The notes under the pieces: generated by a model
Told to the model about the DNA's origin: nothing
Seen by the model: only the letters and a program-made list of their open reading frames with translations
Databases searched by the model: none
NCBI GenBank assembly: GCA_025618425.1
Contig: CM046846.1
Coordinates: forward strand, 31,861,409-31,925,408
Origin: Heliocidaris tuberculata
Taxonomy: Eukaryota > Echinodermata > Echinoidea > Camarodonta > Echinometridae
Direction: 5' to 3'
Length of the DNA stretch: 64,000 nucleotides
Made by a program: the position numbers and the translations under genes
Part shown: one piece after another, positions 13,674 to 26,420 of the stretch
How the letters are laid out: each line of letters starts with the position of its first letter
How positions within the stretch are numbered: the stretch's first letter is position 1

Positions 13674-14306
13674 CATACCAAAAAGTGTGTTGCATTCTCA
13701 ACCATGCGCGCGCGCGTATCACTTTCCCTCTGCGATTCCCTCCATAGAACCCTGTACATTAATCATGAAAAACGTAAATTTCAACTTTTAGAAATACTTA
13801 TATCTTTTTCACTTTTTAACAATTTAATTCAGTTAAAAAGGAATATGAATATTGAAGAAACAAAGAAGCTGCTGAGCATAAAAATGTAATCATCTCATAT
13901 GTAGAATTCTGGCCAATTTTGTTTGAAAAGGGCCTTTTTATGTTACCTCACAAAAACGTAGAACACCCAAATTACACGTGTTTCTATGGGGAAAGTAATC
14001 GACTCGCAGTGACAAGGTAATTTTGTTAATTGGTTAGCAGTGCTGTTAATGGTGGGAATTAACCAGTTAAAAGGTTTCTTAAAAGAGTAAGAGTTCTAGG
14101 TTTGACCTTTCTTATTTTGACTTCTACTGGTTTTGTAGAATTCTGGCCTTTTTATGAATTAGTTATGAAATATTTTGTGTTTTTAGACTGATTCTGTGCA
14201 CGCGCACCACTGATCTCTACAGAGATCAGTGGCGCGCACGTGTCATTCTGATGACATTCAGGCTACGCGCAGATGCAACAAATTGCGCGAAACTTATTGA
14301 CATGGT
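13674..14306. repeat. 633 bp dispersed repeat, copy A
   Basis: Aligns without gaps to 21020-21652 with about five substitutions (roughly 99% identity by eye). It begins ACCAAAAAGTG and ends GACATGGT, a 4 bp inverted ACCA/TGGT at the edges. A strong palindrome CCACTGATCTCT..AGAGATCAGTGG sits near 14206-14232. A 61-codon frame is identical in both copies, but this follows from the overall identity. The class is unknown. Confidence 0.85.
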
Positions 14307-15611
14307 CTATCTAAATTTTTAGAAGGGGGAAAAAAAATCTACAATCTGCTATTTATCAGCCTCCAAACCACGGCTGTGGTAGAATACCAGAGCAAGGTAA
14401 AAACACTAGTGAAGTTTGATTTTTAGAGGTGTACCTTTACAATTTGCGGGAGTTTGAAAATTGAAACTCTTTTTATCTCCAGTTTGAAAGTTTATTTCCC
14501 TCTGCAGGTTATCTACTAGTTCAAAATACCGGTGGTAAATGCGACAAGTCTACAATAGAACTATCGATACGAACAGACCTCCCGCATACTGACTATCCAT
14601 GTCAGAGTGAAGAGGAAATATAAAAGAAAAGTTCAAAAATTGACAGAACATAAACACAACTTGACAACACTTTTCGAAACTTTTTCGATTATGCGCGGCC
14701 CGTCTTTTCTTCTTTCTGATATAATCCCGATATAATCCCTGGGTCGATTCAGCGCTAAACACCTTTCAAGGCTCAGAAGTCATGCACCCTGTTGAGAGAG
14801 TGTTTTCTATTCTTATGTTCCCTCACTCTCTCTCTCTCTCTCATTATTCATTGATACGAAAGGATCAATAATATAAATCATTTGATCGAAGGTCCACATT
14901 GAGGACTCCCAAAGAAATCATGAGCTGGAAGAAGGGTGAGGGCCTTAGAGGGTGAAGAAGTCGGGTGCAATAGATGCATACATTTTATATGCACAGTGCA
15001 TCTCTGCTTGCATCTGCTTCATTTTTTATGAAATAAGATGATAGAGCATCGTAAATTTATTTCATATCAAAATTTGCTTTTTTTCTCAAATCCTAAAGTG
15101 AAAAGTATGGAATGTGCCTTTAATGCTTAATGCATTGTGATAACAATTACTAGGCAATAAGCAATTATACTAAATCTGTACTGAAATGGACAAAATCCTT
15201 TTCGATGTATTCTTCTTTAGATATAAAGTGATCCTTACAAAGTAAGTCAGCTGAAACTAGCTCACTTTCTTGTAAGCATTCTTAAGAGCATGTTTGTTAT
15301 TCTGGATGAGATGCACTCACCAAATTAGCAGAGCCTTGTTAAGAATGAACGTTGAAGAGAATAACAACCCACCAACCAGGCAAAAAAACTGGGCACTTGC
15401 TGGGATTTTCATAATGGCCCATAGAAAATTTGGGAAGATCTATTGGGATGGTTGAATGGGAAAATCACCATGTCTGGGAGGCAACAAAAGGCATGGCAAA
15501 CCATTTTGGGCTTCTGAACCTTCTCAGTGAATAGAAAACTCAATGGGGGCTTCCTGTCTCCTTCAAAAGTAGGAATTCAAATAAAAAAGCAATGAATACA
15601 ATATTTTTTAC

Positions 15612-15970
15612 TCATTCTAAACCATCCACACCACAACACTCTTTGCATTTGACTTCAATAAGGGCAAAATTCCTTCAGTGTATTGTCAAGTTGTTCTGCC
15701 TTTTCACCTTCCACCATTATCAAAATAAAATCAACTGAATCTTAAAATATAAAAGTTCACCCATACAAGGAATTTTAATAAAAATGTGATAAAGTTCTTC
15801 TTATTCATGCTATTCCAACCATTCCATTCCATCCACACCTCAATCGTTTTTGCATTTGACTTCAACAAGTTCACAGTTCCTCCTCTGTGTTATCCAATTC
15901 TTGTGCTCATTAAGAGTATTTTACCACTATCAAGCTAACATCAACTGAATCTTGCTATTAAAAAGTTAAT
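15612..15970. repeat. Diverged ~205 bp tandem duplication
   Basis: CCATCCACACC, TTTGCATTTGACTTCAA and ATCAACTGAATCTT recur in the same order in both halves. Confidence 0.6.
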
Positions 15971-16701
15971 CCAAATAAAATCAAACCATATGCTGAGAAG
16001 TAGAAAAAAAGGTGTCTTTATCCAAAACTGGTTTGATACTACTTTTGAAAAACAATTTAGATTGGAAACATATGGTACAGGCCTACATGTATATAGGAGT
16101 CTACTTTGCATGTGTGATCAATCAACCACATTGTCCCATTAGCCCAAAATTTAATACTGACTTTATACCATAATACTATAAGGCTCCAATCTTAGTTAAT
16201 TTCCATGATATAGTGTTCAAGGCAGTACAATATATATTCTTATACTCAGCCCAGCACAAAACTCCATAGCCTACCGGTGAAACTGTAATGCAATACCAAC
16301 CTAGAAGCTGAGTGGAAATATCTCATAAAGAGGTCATAAACCTCCCGATCCCTCACATAAAAAACCCGTTATTTGACCTGCTAATTAATGCCACATTTCT
16401 AGATTTGGTGGAAAGCCAATTACACCCAAACTTGGACTGACCCTGGGGCTGTGTATACATACTGTCGGAAATATTCGAATACACAGAGTTGACGAGCGGC
16501 ACGTTTTGCTCACTGTTACAAATTTTTCAGGGGCTGCTAGAGAAAAGAGAAAAATGACTGCCACGATGGGATTAGGAAGCAAATACAAACATGGATGCTG
16601 GCATTACCCCCATGCTGGGTTTGCATTCATGAAATGCCTTGCAATTGTTACATGTTCATTCCTTTGGAATGAAACATGGGATAAAAATGGGTATCGATTC
16701 C

Positions 16702-16839
16702 TTCCTTCAATGTCTAACAGTAGTTGCTTAAAGACAGATATTTCCTCATGAATATGTCACTAAGGAATATTTCCTTCAATGTCCAACAGTAGTCGCCTAA
16801 AGACAGATATTTCCTCATGAATATGTCGCTAAGGCATAT
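16702..16839. repeat. 69 bp tandem duplication
   Basis: Units at 16702 and 16771 share TTCCTTCAATGTC, AACAGTAGT and AAAGACAGATATTTCCTCAT. Confidence 0.85.
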
Positions 16840-17138
16840 TTTTCAGTCTAAGAAAAAATGGAAACTGTGTCATGTATTTAAAAAAAATTATCAAAAAGTC
16901 AACCCTTCTTGTGGATGCCATGTGCAGTGCTTTCTTCATGAAAATATTCCAAAAGATTGACAGAAATCGTACTTCATTTGATTTAAATTTAGGTTTTGCA
17001 AGCTTTTCTACTACAAAGAAACGTACAGTATGCTCAATTTTGTTTTGATTTCTATCCATTCTCTTCCTCTCCATCTACCTCACCCCCCCCCCCCCCCCCG
17101 TCTCTTCCTACCCTTCTATCTCTTTCCTTTTTGCTTCC

Positions 17139-17385
17139 ACACTCCCTCACTCATCTTCCCCCCTCAAAGACCCAACATCCCTGCTTTATTTGTTGATCAG
17201 CGGCATCACTGCTGTGAAAGGCTCTCCCTCTCCTTCTTTCTATTTTCCCTTTTTGCTCCCACTCTCTCTCTGTCTTTTCATTTCAAATTTCGCTCCCACA
17301 CTCCCTCTTTCATCTTCCCTCAAAAACCCAACATCCCTGCTTATTTGTTGATCAGAGGCACCGCTGCTGTGACAGCCTCTGCCAT
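17139..17385. repeat. ~156 bp tandem duplication in a pyrimidine-rich tract
   Basis: CCCAACATCCCTGCTT and TTTGTTGATCAG recur at 17171 and 17327, with CTCCCTC-rich sequence before each. A run of C sits just upstream at about 17084-17099. Confidence 0.75.
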
Positions 17386-17993
17386 CAAACCTAACCCTGA
17401 GGTGAACTCTGGGAAATAACTCACCAACCCAATAAATCAATTCCAAACAAATCCTACCAAACAAGCATTCTAAGCTCATCTTCGTGATCTAATCCCAAAC
17501 GTTGTATAAGAGCGTTGACATATTTCATCCCACCTTTCTATCAAGGCTTAGTTCATTTTTACATGCCCCTCTATGAGAGGGACTGATGCAATCAAGCGGG
17601 ACACTAGAGATTATGTTGCTAAGATCTAACTAATCCAACATCTTCACAAAAAATGGGAGGTACATTTTTGGGTATTCGCAGAGTAGACTTTAGATAGATG
17701 GCAAATTAAAGTATGCCTTCTAACTATATGTGTAAACAAGCAGTAAACTGTCCAAAAATATTAAAAATGAAGTTAATCCAGAATTTTTTACATATATGAT
17801 AAGATATTTGATTGTTTGATAAATGCTACTGTAAATACTATAAATTTTATTCATACTTAAAACTTTCACAAATTTTACCAGAGGTCTATATTTGAATTAA
17901 AATATTGAATTTTGGCCAGATTGCCAAAGTTTCTTGTCACAAAAAAGACATCAATATCAGCTAACAGTAATCACATTTCTAACTTAAGCACTG

Positions 17994-18085
17994 GACCTAA
18001 CCCTAACCTAAAACAAAATCAGAACCAAAGCCCTAACCTTAAGTATTTGACAATATAAAACCTATAGCAAATGTTGTCATGGAAA
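17994..18085. repeat. CCTAAC-rich dispersed repeat, copy 1
   Basis: Shares CCTAACCCTAACCTAAAAC, then CCCTAACCTTAA..TTTGACA and AAAACCTA..GCAAATGTTGTC, with 37340-37470. The telomere-like words are part of the repeat. Confidence 0.55.
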
Positions 18086-18136
18086 ATATTGGATGTGGAC
18101 ACCATGTTCAAATGATGATGGGGAAATTTATCTTAC

Positions 18137-18451
18137 CTGTACGTTCATCAATGGTGAAGTACTTCTTTGCCGAGTTGGTCTTTAGGCTGTAGGTGAGGTT
18201 TCCGCTGGATGATGTATCAGGGTCTACAGCCTCCACCGTCAGGACGTATTCACCCATAGGGCTGTTCTCAGGCACCCCTGCCCTGAACACAGGCTGGGTG
18301 GGGAGAGGGGCGTTGTCATTGATGTCCAGGACTTCGATAAAGACCTGGACCACCGAGTGGAGCGGAATGGCACCATGATCTTGGGCGTAGACGGTTAGCC
18401 AGTAGTGAGGGGTGCTTTCTCTGTCAAGCTCTTCGGTGGTACGGATCACTC
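18137..18451 (-). CDS. FAT: FAT-like protocadherin, internal exon (one cadherin-repeat unit)
   Basis: Cadherin repeats bind calcium and mediate cell-cell adhesion outside the cell; FAT proteins carry more than 30 of them. On the minus strand this 315 bp exon runs from acceptor TTCTCCAG to donor ACAG|GTAAGA. It encodes 104 full codons plus split codons at both ends, so it is phase 1 at both sides. The translation begins inside one repeat (VIRTTEELDRES, then YWLTVYAQD), passes the calcium-binding linker DINDNAP, then PENSP and VDPD, and ends at YFTIDERTG of the next repeat. The unit is one repeat long. The YWLTVYA...DINDNAP...PENSP pattern resembles FAT1/FAT3 repeats more than classical cadherins (from knowledge of the family). 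The open frame continues a few codons into the intron, but the strong donor ends the exon. It joins 5113-5184 in phase. Which FAT paralogue it is remains unsure. Confidence 0.9.
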
Positions 18452-18649
18452 CTGGAGAAGAGAAGGAATAAGATCAGGTGAAAATAAGAAATGTTTTCCC
18501 GATAAAAACCACATACTCTTTTCAAATGTTCGTATCACATTGCTCAGAATAATCAGATATGGTCTGAACCATTCCTATATTGGGGAAGGAATTAAACGAC
18601 AAGAATGAAGGGACCTGAAAATAAGAAATATTTTTCTATTAAAAACAAT

Positions 18650-19787
18650 GGGGTAATTCCAGCGTGACAGACGGGACATCCAACCCTCACATTTTTATGT
18701 TTTTACTTGATATTTCATATTTCATTTAAAAGTGATGCTTAATTTGATGTAGAGATGTGATCTATAGGGTTTGGTCAACAAAATGGGGGGAAATTTTTTT
18801 TTCAAGCCCCTCCCACAAATTGTGGGTGGGGCTTCAAGTTCAGCGTGACAGACGGGACATGAATTTACCAAGCCATTTCTGCTTCGATACTTTTCGACTA
18901 AGCTCTCCTCACTGGAAAATCTTGAAACAAAATATGTGTATTCATGTTATCACTTGTTGGTACCTTTTTGAAATCTGCTAGTATACATTTGAAATTTCAT
19001 CTTACTTTTGGAGGAAAATGCCAAAAAGTGAGCGTGACAGACGGGACACATTGAGATTGTACACAAAATAGAATTTTTAAAGACAATCAAATTTCCAGCA
19101 TTAAATACCTTATTCTCATGTTCTAAAGGGGTTAAAAGGTCATCTTTAATATCATGAAACATAATAGCAAAAGGATTTTAATTTTCATCCGTCGGAAAAT
19201 TTTCATGTAGTCCCATCCATACATATTTTTGCTGTAGATGACAAACATGACAGACGGGACATTACTTTAAGATTGATAATTATCTTCATAATATCGAATT
19301 CTGCTAAGTTAGCAGTAGAAATGAATTTCCCCCCTACCAAAGAGCAAGACTGCAAAATTTTATTCAAAAACAATGGTCTAATTTATTGTAAATGCAAAAA
19401 GTACCTTAAAAAACGTGACAGACGGGACAAAAATCCATTTGACCTTTGACCGCCATTAAATCACAAGAATATCAATATTTTTAAAATTTTTGTATATAGA
19501 TATAAAATTCCCCCTAGTACTAACTAGATTTGGTTGTCTTTATTATTATAACAGATGAAATTTCTAAAAATGACTCAATATGTAATTAACCATATTTTGC
19601 CATAAAATTGTGTAATTTCATATTTGGGTTAAAAAATGGCCATTTTGGGTCAAAATATTCAAAAATTAAAAAAACTGAATATTGTTCCATAAAGTTCAAA
19701 TCATGCATATTCAAGTGACATAAAAGGAAAATGTTCAAAATAAACTTTGTTTTTTCACCAAAAGTGGACATTTTCATGGAATTACCC
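18650..19787. mobile_element. 1.14 kb inverted-repeat element with five copies of a 16-mer
   Basis: Ends GGGGTAATTCCA and TGGAATTACCC, flanked by AAT on both sides (18647-18649, 19788-19790). Five direct copies of CGTGACAGACGGGACA (one with CA for CG) lie at 18663, 18844, 19033, 19246 and 19414, 168-213 bp apart. There is no coding frame of note. It interrupts a region of weak local repetition (18477-18640 compared with 19790-19930). Confidence 0.6.
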
Positions 19788-21019
19788 AATGAAGCATTTT
19801 GAAATGCTTATCAATTCTTATATGCTTCACATTGTTCGTAGTAATCAGAAATGATAGGTACCACTCTATGGAAGGATGGAATTAGTGAGAAGAAAGCAAG
19901 ACCATGAGAAGAAGGAATGGCATCCTAATAGAAATAATAGAGCATTTTGTTCATCAATGCTTTGCTATCAATACTTAACATTGTTCAAAATTATCAGAGA
20001 TAATTTCATCTTATAACTGTCTACAATTCACTCTCTGACAGAGAGAACAGGAATTGTTTGATTTCATCCATAAAGACTTTACAGATAATGAAATTAATGC
20101 AACCATAAAATTTAATACACGTCACAGTAGGCAGGAGCCACAAAAAAGCATTTACTGAAGGAACAAGCAGAAGTAAAAACACCCCAATCGTTAGAGGTAT
20201 GAGATTACAATCTAATTATTATTCATTCCTTGTAATACTACAGATCACTATCGCAGATTTAAATTTCCAAGGAAAACTAGCATTTTCATCTATTAGTGAT
20301 TGCCCTTGAGCAGCCAAATGCGAGAGTGTTCCATTTTACACTTATAGGGAGAAAAACTGTACATCTATTAAATGGTTTACAATAAACTTCTCAGTATATT
20401 GATTTTATAATATGATAAATGATATATGATGTATGGAAGTATCAATATTGCTAATACATTCTCTGCAATCAAGTATAATTTACTTGACTTAAGATGATAT
20501 ACAATTAAACCAATGATTGAAATGTTAAAAACGGTGTGTTTACCATCCCAAATATTGACATCCCTTTGAATCTCTTTGTAATCAAATCTTTCATCAACAC
20601 AACAACAAAACTGATTATTATCTGTATGAAGGGTTTTCAGGCGACCAGAAAAATTGGCATATCTCATTCTCATGGTTTGCACAAAAGTACCTGGGTGACC
20701 GTGCAATATTGAAACAATATCTCATGGCTTGTGTAAAAAATATATTTCCATATCTCATGGTTGGTGGGATGCTTGGGTAAGGAGAAAATAATGTTTTTCT
20801 ACCTGTGTTTTATGTTGAAGTCAATACAAAAACATAAGGACATGTAATGGTGAAAAATTGAGGAACAATGTTTCATACAATTAATAATAATAATATTGAA
20901 TAGCTTTGAAAATATGCTCAAAGCTCATGCAATACCCTTATATCCCACTCAAGGCCATTCAATATTATATAAATATTGCAATCTCTGGTCTCTGTCCAAA
21001 CCAAATGCAATAAATGCAT

Positions 21020-21652
21020 CATACCAAAAAGTGTGTTGCATTCTCAACCATGCGCGCGCGCGTATCACTTTCCCTCTGCGATTCCCTCCATAGAACCCTG
21101 TACATTAATCATGAAAAACGTAAATTTCAACTTTTAGAAATACTTATATCTTTTTCACTTTTTAACAATTTAATTCAGTTAAAAAGGAATATGAATATTG
21201 AAGAAACAAAGAAGCTGCTGAGCATAAAAATGTAATCATCTCATATGTAGAATTCTGGCCAATTTTGTTTGAAAACGGCCTTTTTATGTTGCCTCACAAA
21301 AACGTAGAACACCCAAATTACACGTGTTTCTATGGGGAAAGTAATCGACTCGCAGTGACAAGGTAATTTTGTTAATTGGTTAGCAGTGCTGTTAATGGTG
21401 GGAATTAACCAGTTAAAAGGTTTCTTAAAAGAGTAAGAGTTCTAAGTTTGACCTTTCTTATTTTGACTTCTACTGGTTTTGTAGAATTCTGGCCTTTTTA
21501 TGAATTAGTTATGAAATATTTTGTGTTTTTAGACTGATTCTGTGCGCGCGTACCACTGATCTCTACAGAGATCAGTGGCGCGCACGTGTCATTCTGATGA
21601 CATTCAGGCTACGCGCAGATGCAACAAATTGCGCGAAACTTATTGACATGGT
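21020..21652. repeat. 633 bp dispersed repeat, copy B
   Basis: Second copy in the same orientation, 7346 bp to the right. Flanks differ from copy A right after CATACC on the left and GACATGGT on the right, so the boundaries are sharp. No target duplication is obvious. Confidence 0.85.
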
Positions 21653-22989
21653 TTCATTCTCATCTTAGAAATTAACTAGAATATTCTAATACTAATACTT
21701 CTTTGGATCAAAGCATTGGCCACAGGGAGCAATAATGGCTATTGTTCTGACTGCTGCTGGCAGGTAGCGACCTCAAGCACTGTATTGTGGGTTTGTATTC
21801 AGGGTCAATTCTAGGTCAGGTGTATCAACCAAAGTCAACTGAATGACTTCTCCTCAAACAGTTGCAAAAATTCTTGGTAAAAAATCTGAAGAGTTTAATT
21901 CCACTTTATTTCCTGTCCTCTATTATTTATGTGATATGAGGGGAAAATGACAAGGGAATATTGTAATTCACCTTTCTGAGTTTGGTGCTTTCTTTTATAT
22001 TACAATGAAAAATAAGGCTGAACCTTATCAGTTTTTATGACAAGAAAATATGTGGGTTCTGTTTCAACAAATTTAATTCTCTGCAAATTCTGTTCATGCA
22101 TATCATTGTTCATGAGAAATTTATGAAAATCAACTGCTAATTGGCACTTTTAATTTCAAATAATGTAATCCTAATAAATCTACAACACAGAAAATAGACA
22201 CATAAGCACTCTTTTGAAAATGTAATTTGCATTTCCTGATTTAATTCCATAAGTTTCGCTTATATTTCTTTCTTGATAAAAGATACAGAGAGGGGAATAT
22301 GGAATATCATATACCAACATACTTCTGCTTGATGTTAAATTAATTATATTCTCACTCTATTAATCCCCCCTCCATACACAGGAATTTTAACATCCCCGTT
22401 CATTCCACGACTGTGATTCGGCACAGGGTGATTAATTTATGGAATTCTGATGTACGGTCCTCTAGAGGTCATCATACCGGATCACTTGTTATTCTCAGTT
22501 ACAATAGATTCTGGACATGGCTTCAGACATGGGGATGGGAAACCAATGCATCAGCAAAGTCAATCACATCATGAACTTGATCTCCTACCTTTCATAATAA
22601 AACAAGACTAGAGGGTCCTTTCACACCAGACGACAAATCATATTAAGAAACATCATACGCAAAACCCGTTTGAGAGGGAACAATTCCCATACTATGCAGG
22701 ACTCCACTCTGGGGTCCTGAGCAAAATATTACGGGGTCTGTGGACACCAAGCCCAGTGTACATTATAACATTTTGGGGTCCCAGGTGACATTTTTTTTTG
22801 GTCTACTGTTTGTGAAAAGCCTTGGTACTAGTACACGCCTTGTACGTGGCGAATTGTTGATTCTTTACTAAATTCTCTTAGAAAGTGATGCCTAAGTCTC
22901 CATTTTAGCTATACAATGTTCACACAAGAAAAACATTCATACAATGTGTTGTACATTATATAGCCATAGGCCTAGATTTGCCATACCAA

Positions 22990-23530
22990 ACTATAAGCTA
23001 CATTCATACGGGACTTGTGATTTCGAAACTTTAAGTTAGTAAAACTTTAAGTTAATGAAACAACGACTCACTAACCACAACAAGGGTTCACACGGTCCCG
23101 AAACAATGAGGCTCGTTGATGCTCATTGTTCTGAAACTACAAGCCGAGCAATCATTGTTGTGAACACCAGAAGTAGATACTACTGATTGTGTATACAGTA
23201 CACATACAGATCCTGTGTTCATAATTCAGGTGAAGGGTATGACCCAGAAGTTTAACATGAACAGCAAGGTCATCATTACCTACGAGCTTGCGAAACTTAA
23301 AGTTTATTCTGTCCACACGGTCCGAAACTGCGAAGGAGGACCACCCACTGCTCGTGGTTACGGTGTTAACCACAAGCTCGGTTGTGGTTCTAGAACTATA
23401 AGTAAACTGAAAGTTTAGAAACTACGAGTCCGTTCATACGGTCTGAAACTACAAGATAACTACAAGTTAACTTAAAGTTTTGAAACTACAAGCGAAACTT
23501 AAGTTTAGCTCCCTTCGTGTGAACCTGACT
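22990..23530. mobile_element. Probable MITE with GAAACTACAAG/CTTAAAGTT subterminal repeats
   Basis: Both edges carry inverse versions of CTTGTAGTTTCGAAACTTTAAGTTA. Inside are three variants of CACACGGTCCCGAAAC and many CTTAAAGTT and GAAACTACAAG words. Exact boundaries and target duplication could not be fixed. Confidence 0.45.
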
Positions 23531-24526
23531 ATAGTCTTCCACATCTGAACCTAAGAGTAGGTCAATCATACATGAACTGGATATCCTACCATTCATAACA
23601 GACCAGGATCTTTGCACCCTACATGGTATAACAATCAATGATATAGTCTCTGACACTCAGACAGGGGGCCCCCCATCTCACGCTAATGAACGTTGCAGAC
23701 ACTTTTTTTTCATGACCAATTAATCTCAATCACGCATGGTGTCGGAACTCATCAAATCTCGCATCCTCATATTCATGGATGATTTTGCTCAAGGCTTCAT
23801 CGTAATCTGTTACTTAACATTCATTAAAATCCATGGCAGGAAGGTTTGTTAAAATAATCAATATCAAAAACTAATATAATATGGAAGTATCTTTTGAGTT
23901 TATTAACCAATACGCTTTTGACAAAAGGTTAACTTTGTCTTGATTTTCATTGTTTACATAGATTACGTTTACACAAAATCTCAATCATGTACTTCCAAAA
24001 TAAAAAAAAACATAAGTAGTCTTCAAATCTTTATTTCCAATGATACTACATTTATGTTGACACAAGGTCTATCTGCTATAGACTATCCAAACCTATTCCT
24101 GCATAGGGGCTTGTAATTACAGCCAGAAGGATTAGGCTTTGCCCAAGGATATGTTGGCCCGATATTGGATTTCCCAGTGATCTCGTTAGATACACCTTGG
24201 GTGATGAGATGAATAAATGTAAGGAAAATTACTCAACAGACGGTGAAATATGATCATCATTATGTTGCATGTATACGGGTAGGTGCTGTGTTTATATTGA
24301 GGATATGATGTTTATAATACGGTGCACATAGTGGCTTTACATGATTCTAGATCCAAGCATTTGCATCTGTACAAGTTTTTTTCATCTATAAATTATTGGT
24401 GGACTGTTACACTTCTGTATTTATTTTCTGCTGTCTGGTGGGCTGCACCATATGATTCTTGCTTTTAATTTTTTTTTAAAATTCATTAAAGAATTCAGGA
24501 GATAAGAATCTAGTGAGGTTGACCAA

Positions 24527-24672
24527 GGCTCCGTTTCATAAAACTCATTATCAATAAAAACTGCCACATATCTATGACAAATTTGCTCTTAGCCAATCAG
24601 ATTCAAGGATTTCAGTAGCTTATAACAATTATTGTAACTTGTCATAGATATCAAGTTTTATGAAACGGGGCC
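24527..24672. mobile_element. MITE family 1, intact copy (146 bp)
   Basis: Terminal inverted repeat G(G/C)CYCCGTTTCATAAAACT...AGTTTTATGAAACGGGGCC. Same length as the 40376 copy. Flanks CAA and CAG are close to a 3 bp direct repeat. Confidence 0.8.
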
Positions 24673-26219
24673 CAGGGAATTGTGATTGGGGGGGGGGGGG
24701 TGGAGTCAAAATTTGCCCATACAAATCTGCATCCAATCACAGATGATAGATGTAGATTCACTCAAATATTAGGATTTGAAAAAAAGCTTTGAGATGCTGG
24801 CCTATTTGTAAATAGCTCAGTGATAGACTTCCCATGCTATAATCCAGAACCAAAAAAAAGTAAAGTTGTTACAGTTATCCTTGGTTTTATGGTCAGGAAA
24901 GATTTAAAAAAAAAACACTATTCCTCTAAAAAATGAAATTATTATCCAACCCCACCCAAAACCATGGAAGTAAAATAACAAAATTAGACAAGGACTTCCA
25001 TTGAGAAGTGCATTAAACCATTCTTGGCCATGGTGTAGAGTGTTTAGTGATATATATGTCGGCCTAGAATCAAAGAACATATGTGATGGCCAACTCCTTC
25101 AAGGCCACCTTACTATGAAGGACCATCTCTACTGAATGACCTGGTATGAACTCTGATGGGTATTGGTCTAGCTGGATGAATGAATCATAAGGGGGCAATA
25201 CCCTCCCCTCCCACCTCAGCCTTGCTTCCAGGCTGAAAGATTTCTTTCTCTCTTCACAATGAACATTGCTTTTGTTGGGCCTGACAATTGTAGCCTACAT
25301 TCCGTTTTGAGATGGCAGTAACAGACGTCAGTCAGAGGAAATATAGCCTACAATCTCCAAACTTGGCTAAGCTTTTTTAATCGAGTAGAGAAAATAAACT
25401 TGGTGTGGAAGACAGGCTATTCACAGAGTTTCCTCCAACCATGCCATGCTCCAACCCTGACAAGGGTCAAGTCATCTTATTAGTTCTCCCAATAGGTTCC
25501 ATTCATTCTCATTGTCGTAGCTAGGAACCCAACAGGGAAATTCCACATTATAATATCTGCTCTATTTAATAATTATGAACCACAAGGACATGTTCCTAGA
25601 AACTTGATTTCAATAAACCTTCAATAGTCATGTTCAAATTATGTTTCCTTCTCAAACCTCATTTTTTTTGTTTTTACATTTTAAGATATCCTCACTATTA
25701 TGTTAATCAAATCAAATCCTGTGTCAACTGATTTACCAATGATTCAGCATCTAGACATTAAAAAATGTAAAAAAATACTTTTTTGTTTAGTGAATTTAAG
25801 AATGTCATCATTTTAACCACATCTTTCTCTTGGAGATTTCCAGAGCTAAATCATTCTCCGCTCCTGCATATTTTATTTTCATTGAATGCAAAAGTTTATT
25901 AACCCTTCAACTGAATTGTGGTAATAAAAAAAGTGCATTGTGGTAGTTAAGCTGTCCGTTTCAATTTGGATGATACACTCAAACAGGGCATTAAGAGGTT
26001 AAATTCACATCCTCCTTGTTTAAACCATATCTATGCATTCCACATTTTCATACAGCAATACTTCAACAGCCTCTTGCCTTACACAGAGAATCTGATCAAG
26101 AAATCTCTGCCTGCCTGCTTGCCTGGAGCTAAACTCTGTCTCAATACCTCCTTGAATTGTCCAATATAACCCAATCCTGCCTCCCTCTTCTATCATTTCA
26201 CTCCTATCTCCTGAACGAA

Positions 26220-26420
26220 TCTCTGCCCGAGACTAGCTCCAACCGCTGCGCCGATCTCTAGAGAGGAGCGAATATGAAACGCTAGCGACCCGCATAAATT
26301 GCATTTCATGTTGGTGGCCTTGTCTGCGGGCAGTAGAGCAGTGAGCCGGTGCTGCCATTCGTTCGTTGCACTGGTCGGTGTAAAGCCGCCCAAGCGCCCT
26401 GCCACAACATGTCTCACTTT
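26220..26420. other. GC- and CpG-richer island in intron, function unknown
   Basis: About 200 bp with many CG dinucleotides (CGCTGCGCCGATC, CGCTAGCGACCCGC, AAGCCGCCCAAGCGCCCTG) inside AT-rich DNA. The open minus-strand frames do not resemble a known protein and lack good splice sites. It could be a regulatory element, an internal promoter or an old transposon piece. Confidence 0.3.

Larger units (their letters stand above)
5185..18136 (-). other. Intron between the two FAT exons (~12.95 kb)
   Basis: This interval lies between two in-phase phase-1 exons. It carries a hairpin repeat (6274-6352), polypyrimidine and microsatellite tracts (6169-7206, 7457-7482), a T/G homopolymer pair (10864-10890), a hairpin repeat (12153-12236), the LINE-in-MITE nest (12410-13555), the first 633 bp repeat (13674-14306), three local duplications (15612-15970, 16702-16839, 17139-17385) and a CCTAAC-rich dispersed repeat (17994-18085). 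I see nothing notable in 7500-10860, 10900-12150 or 14310-15600. Confidence 0.6.

Noticed and set aside
13704..13889. Conserved 61-codon gene, identical in both 633 bp repeats
   Set aside because: The whole repeat is about 99% identical, so protein identity carries no extra evidence. No domain is recognisable.
18663..19429. CRISPR-like array
   Set aside because: Only five 16 bp repeats, spacers of about 150-200 bp, eukaryotic intron context and inverted terminal repeats around the block.
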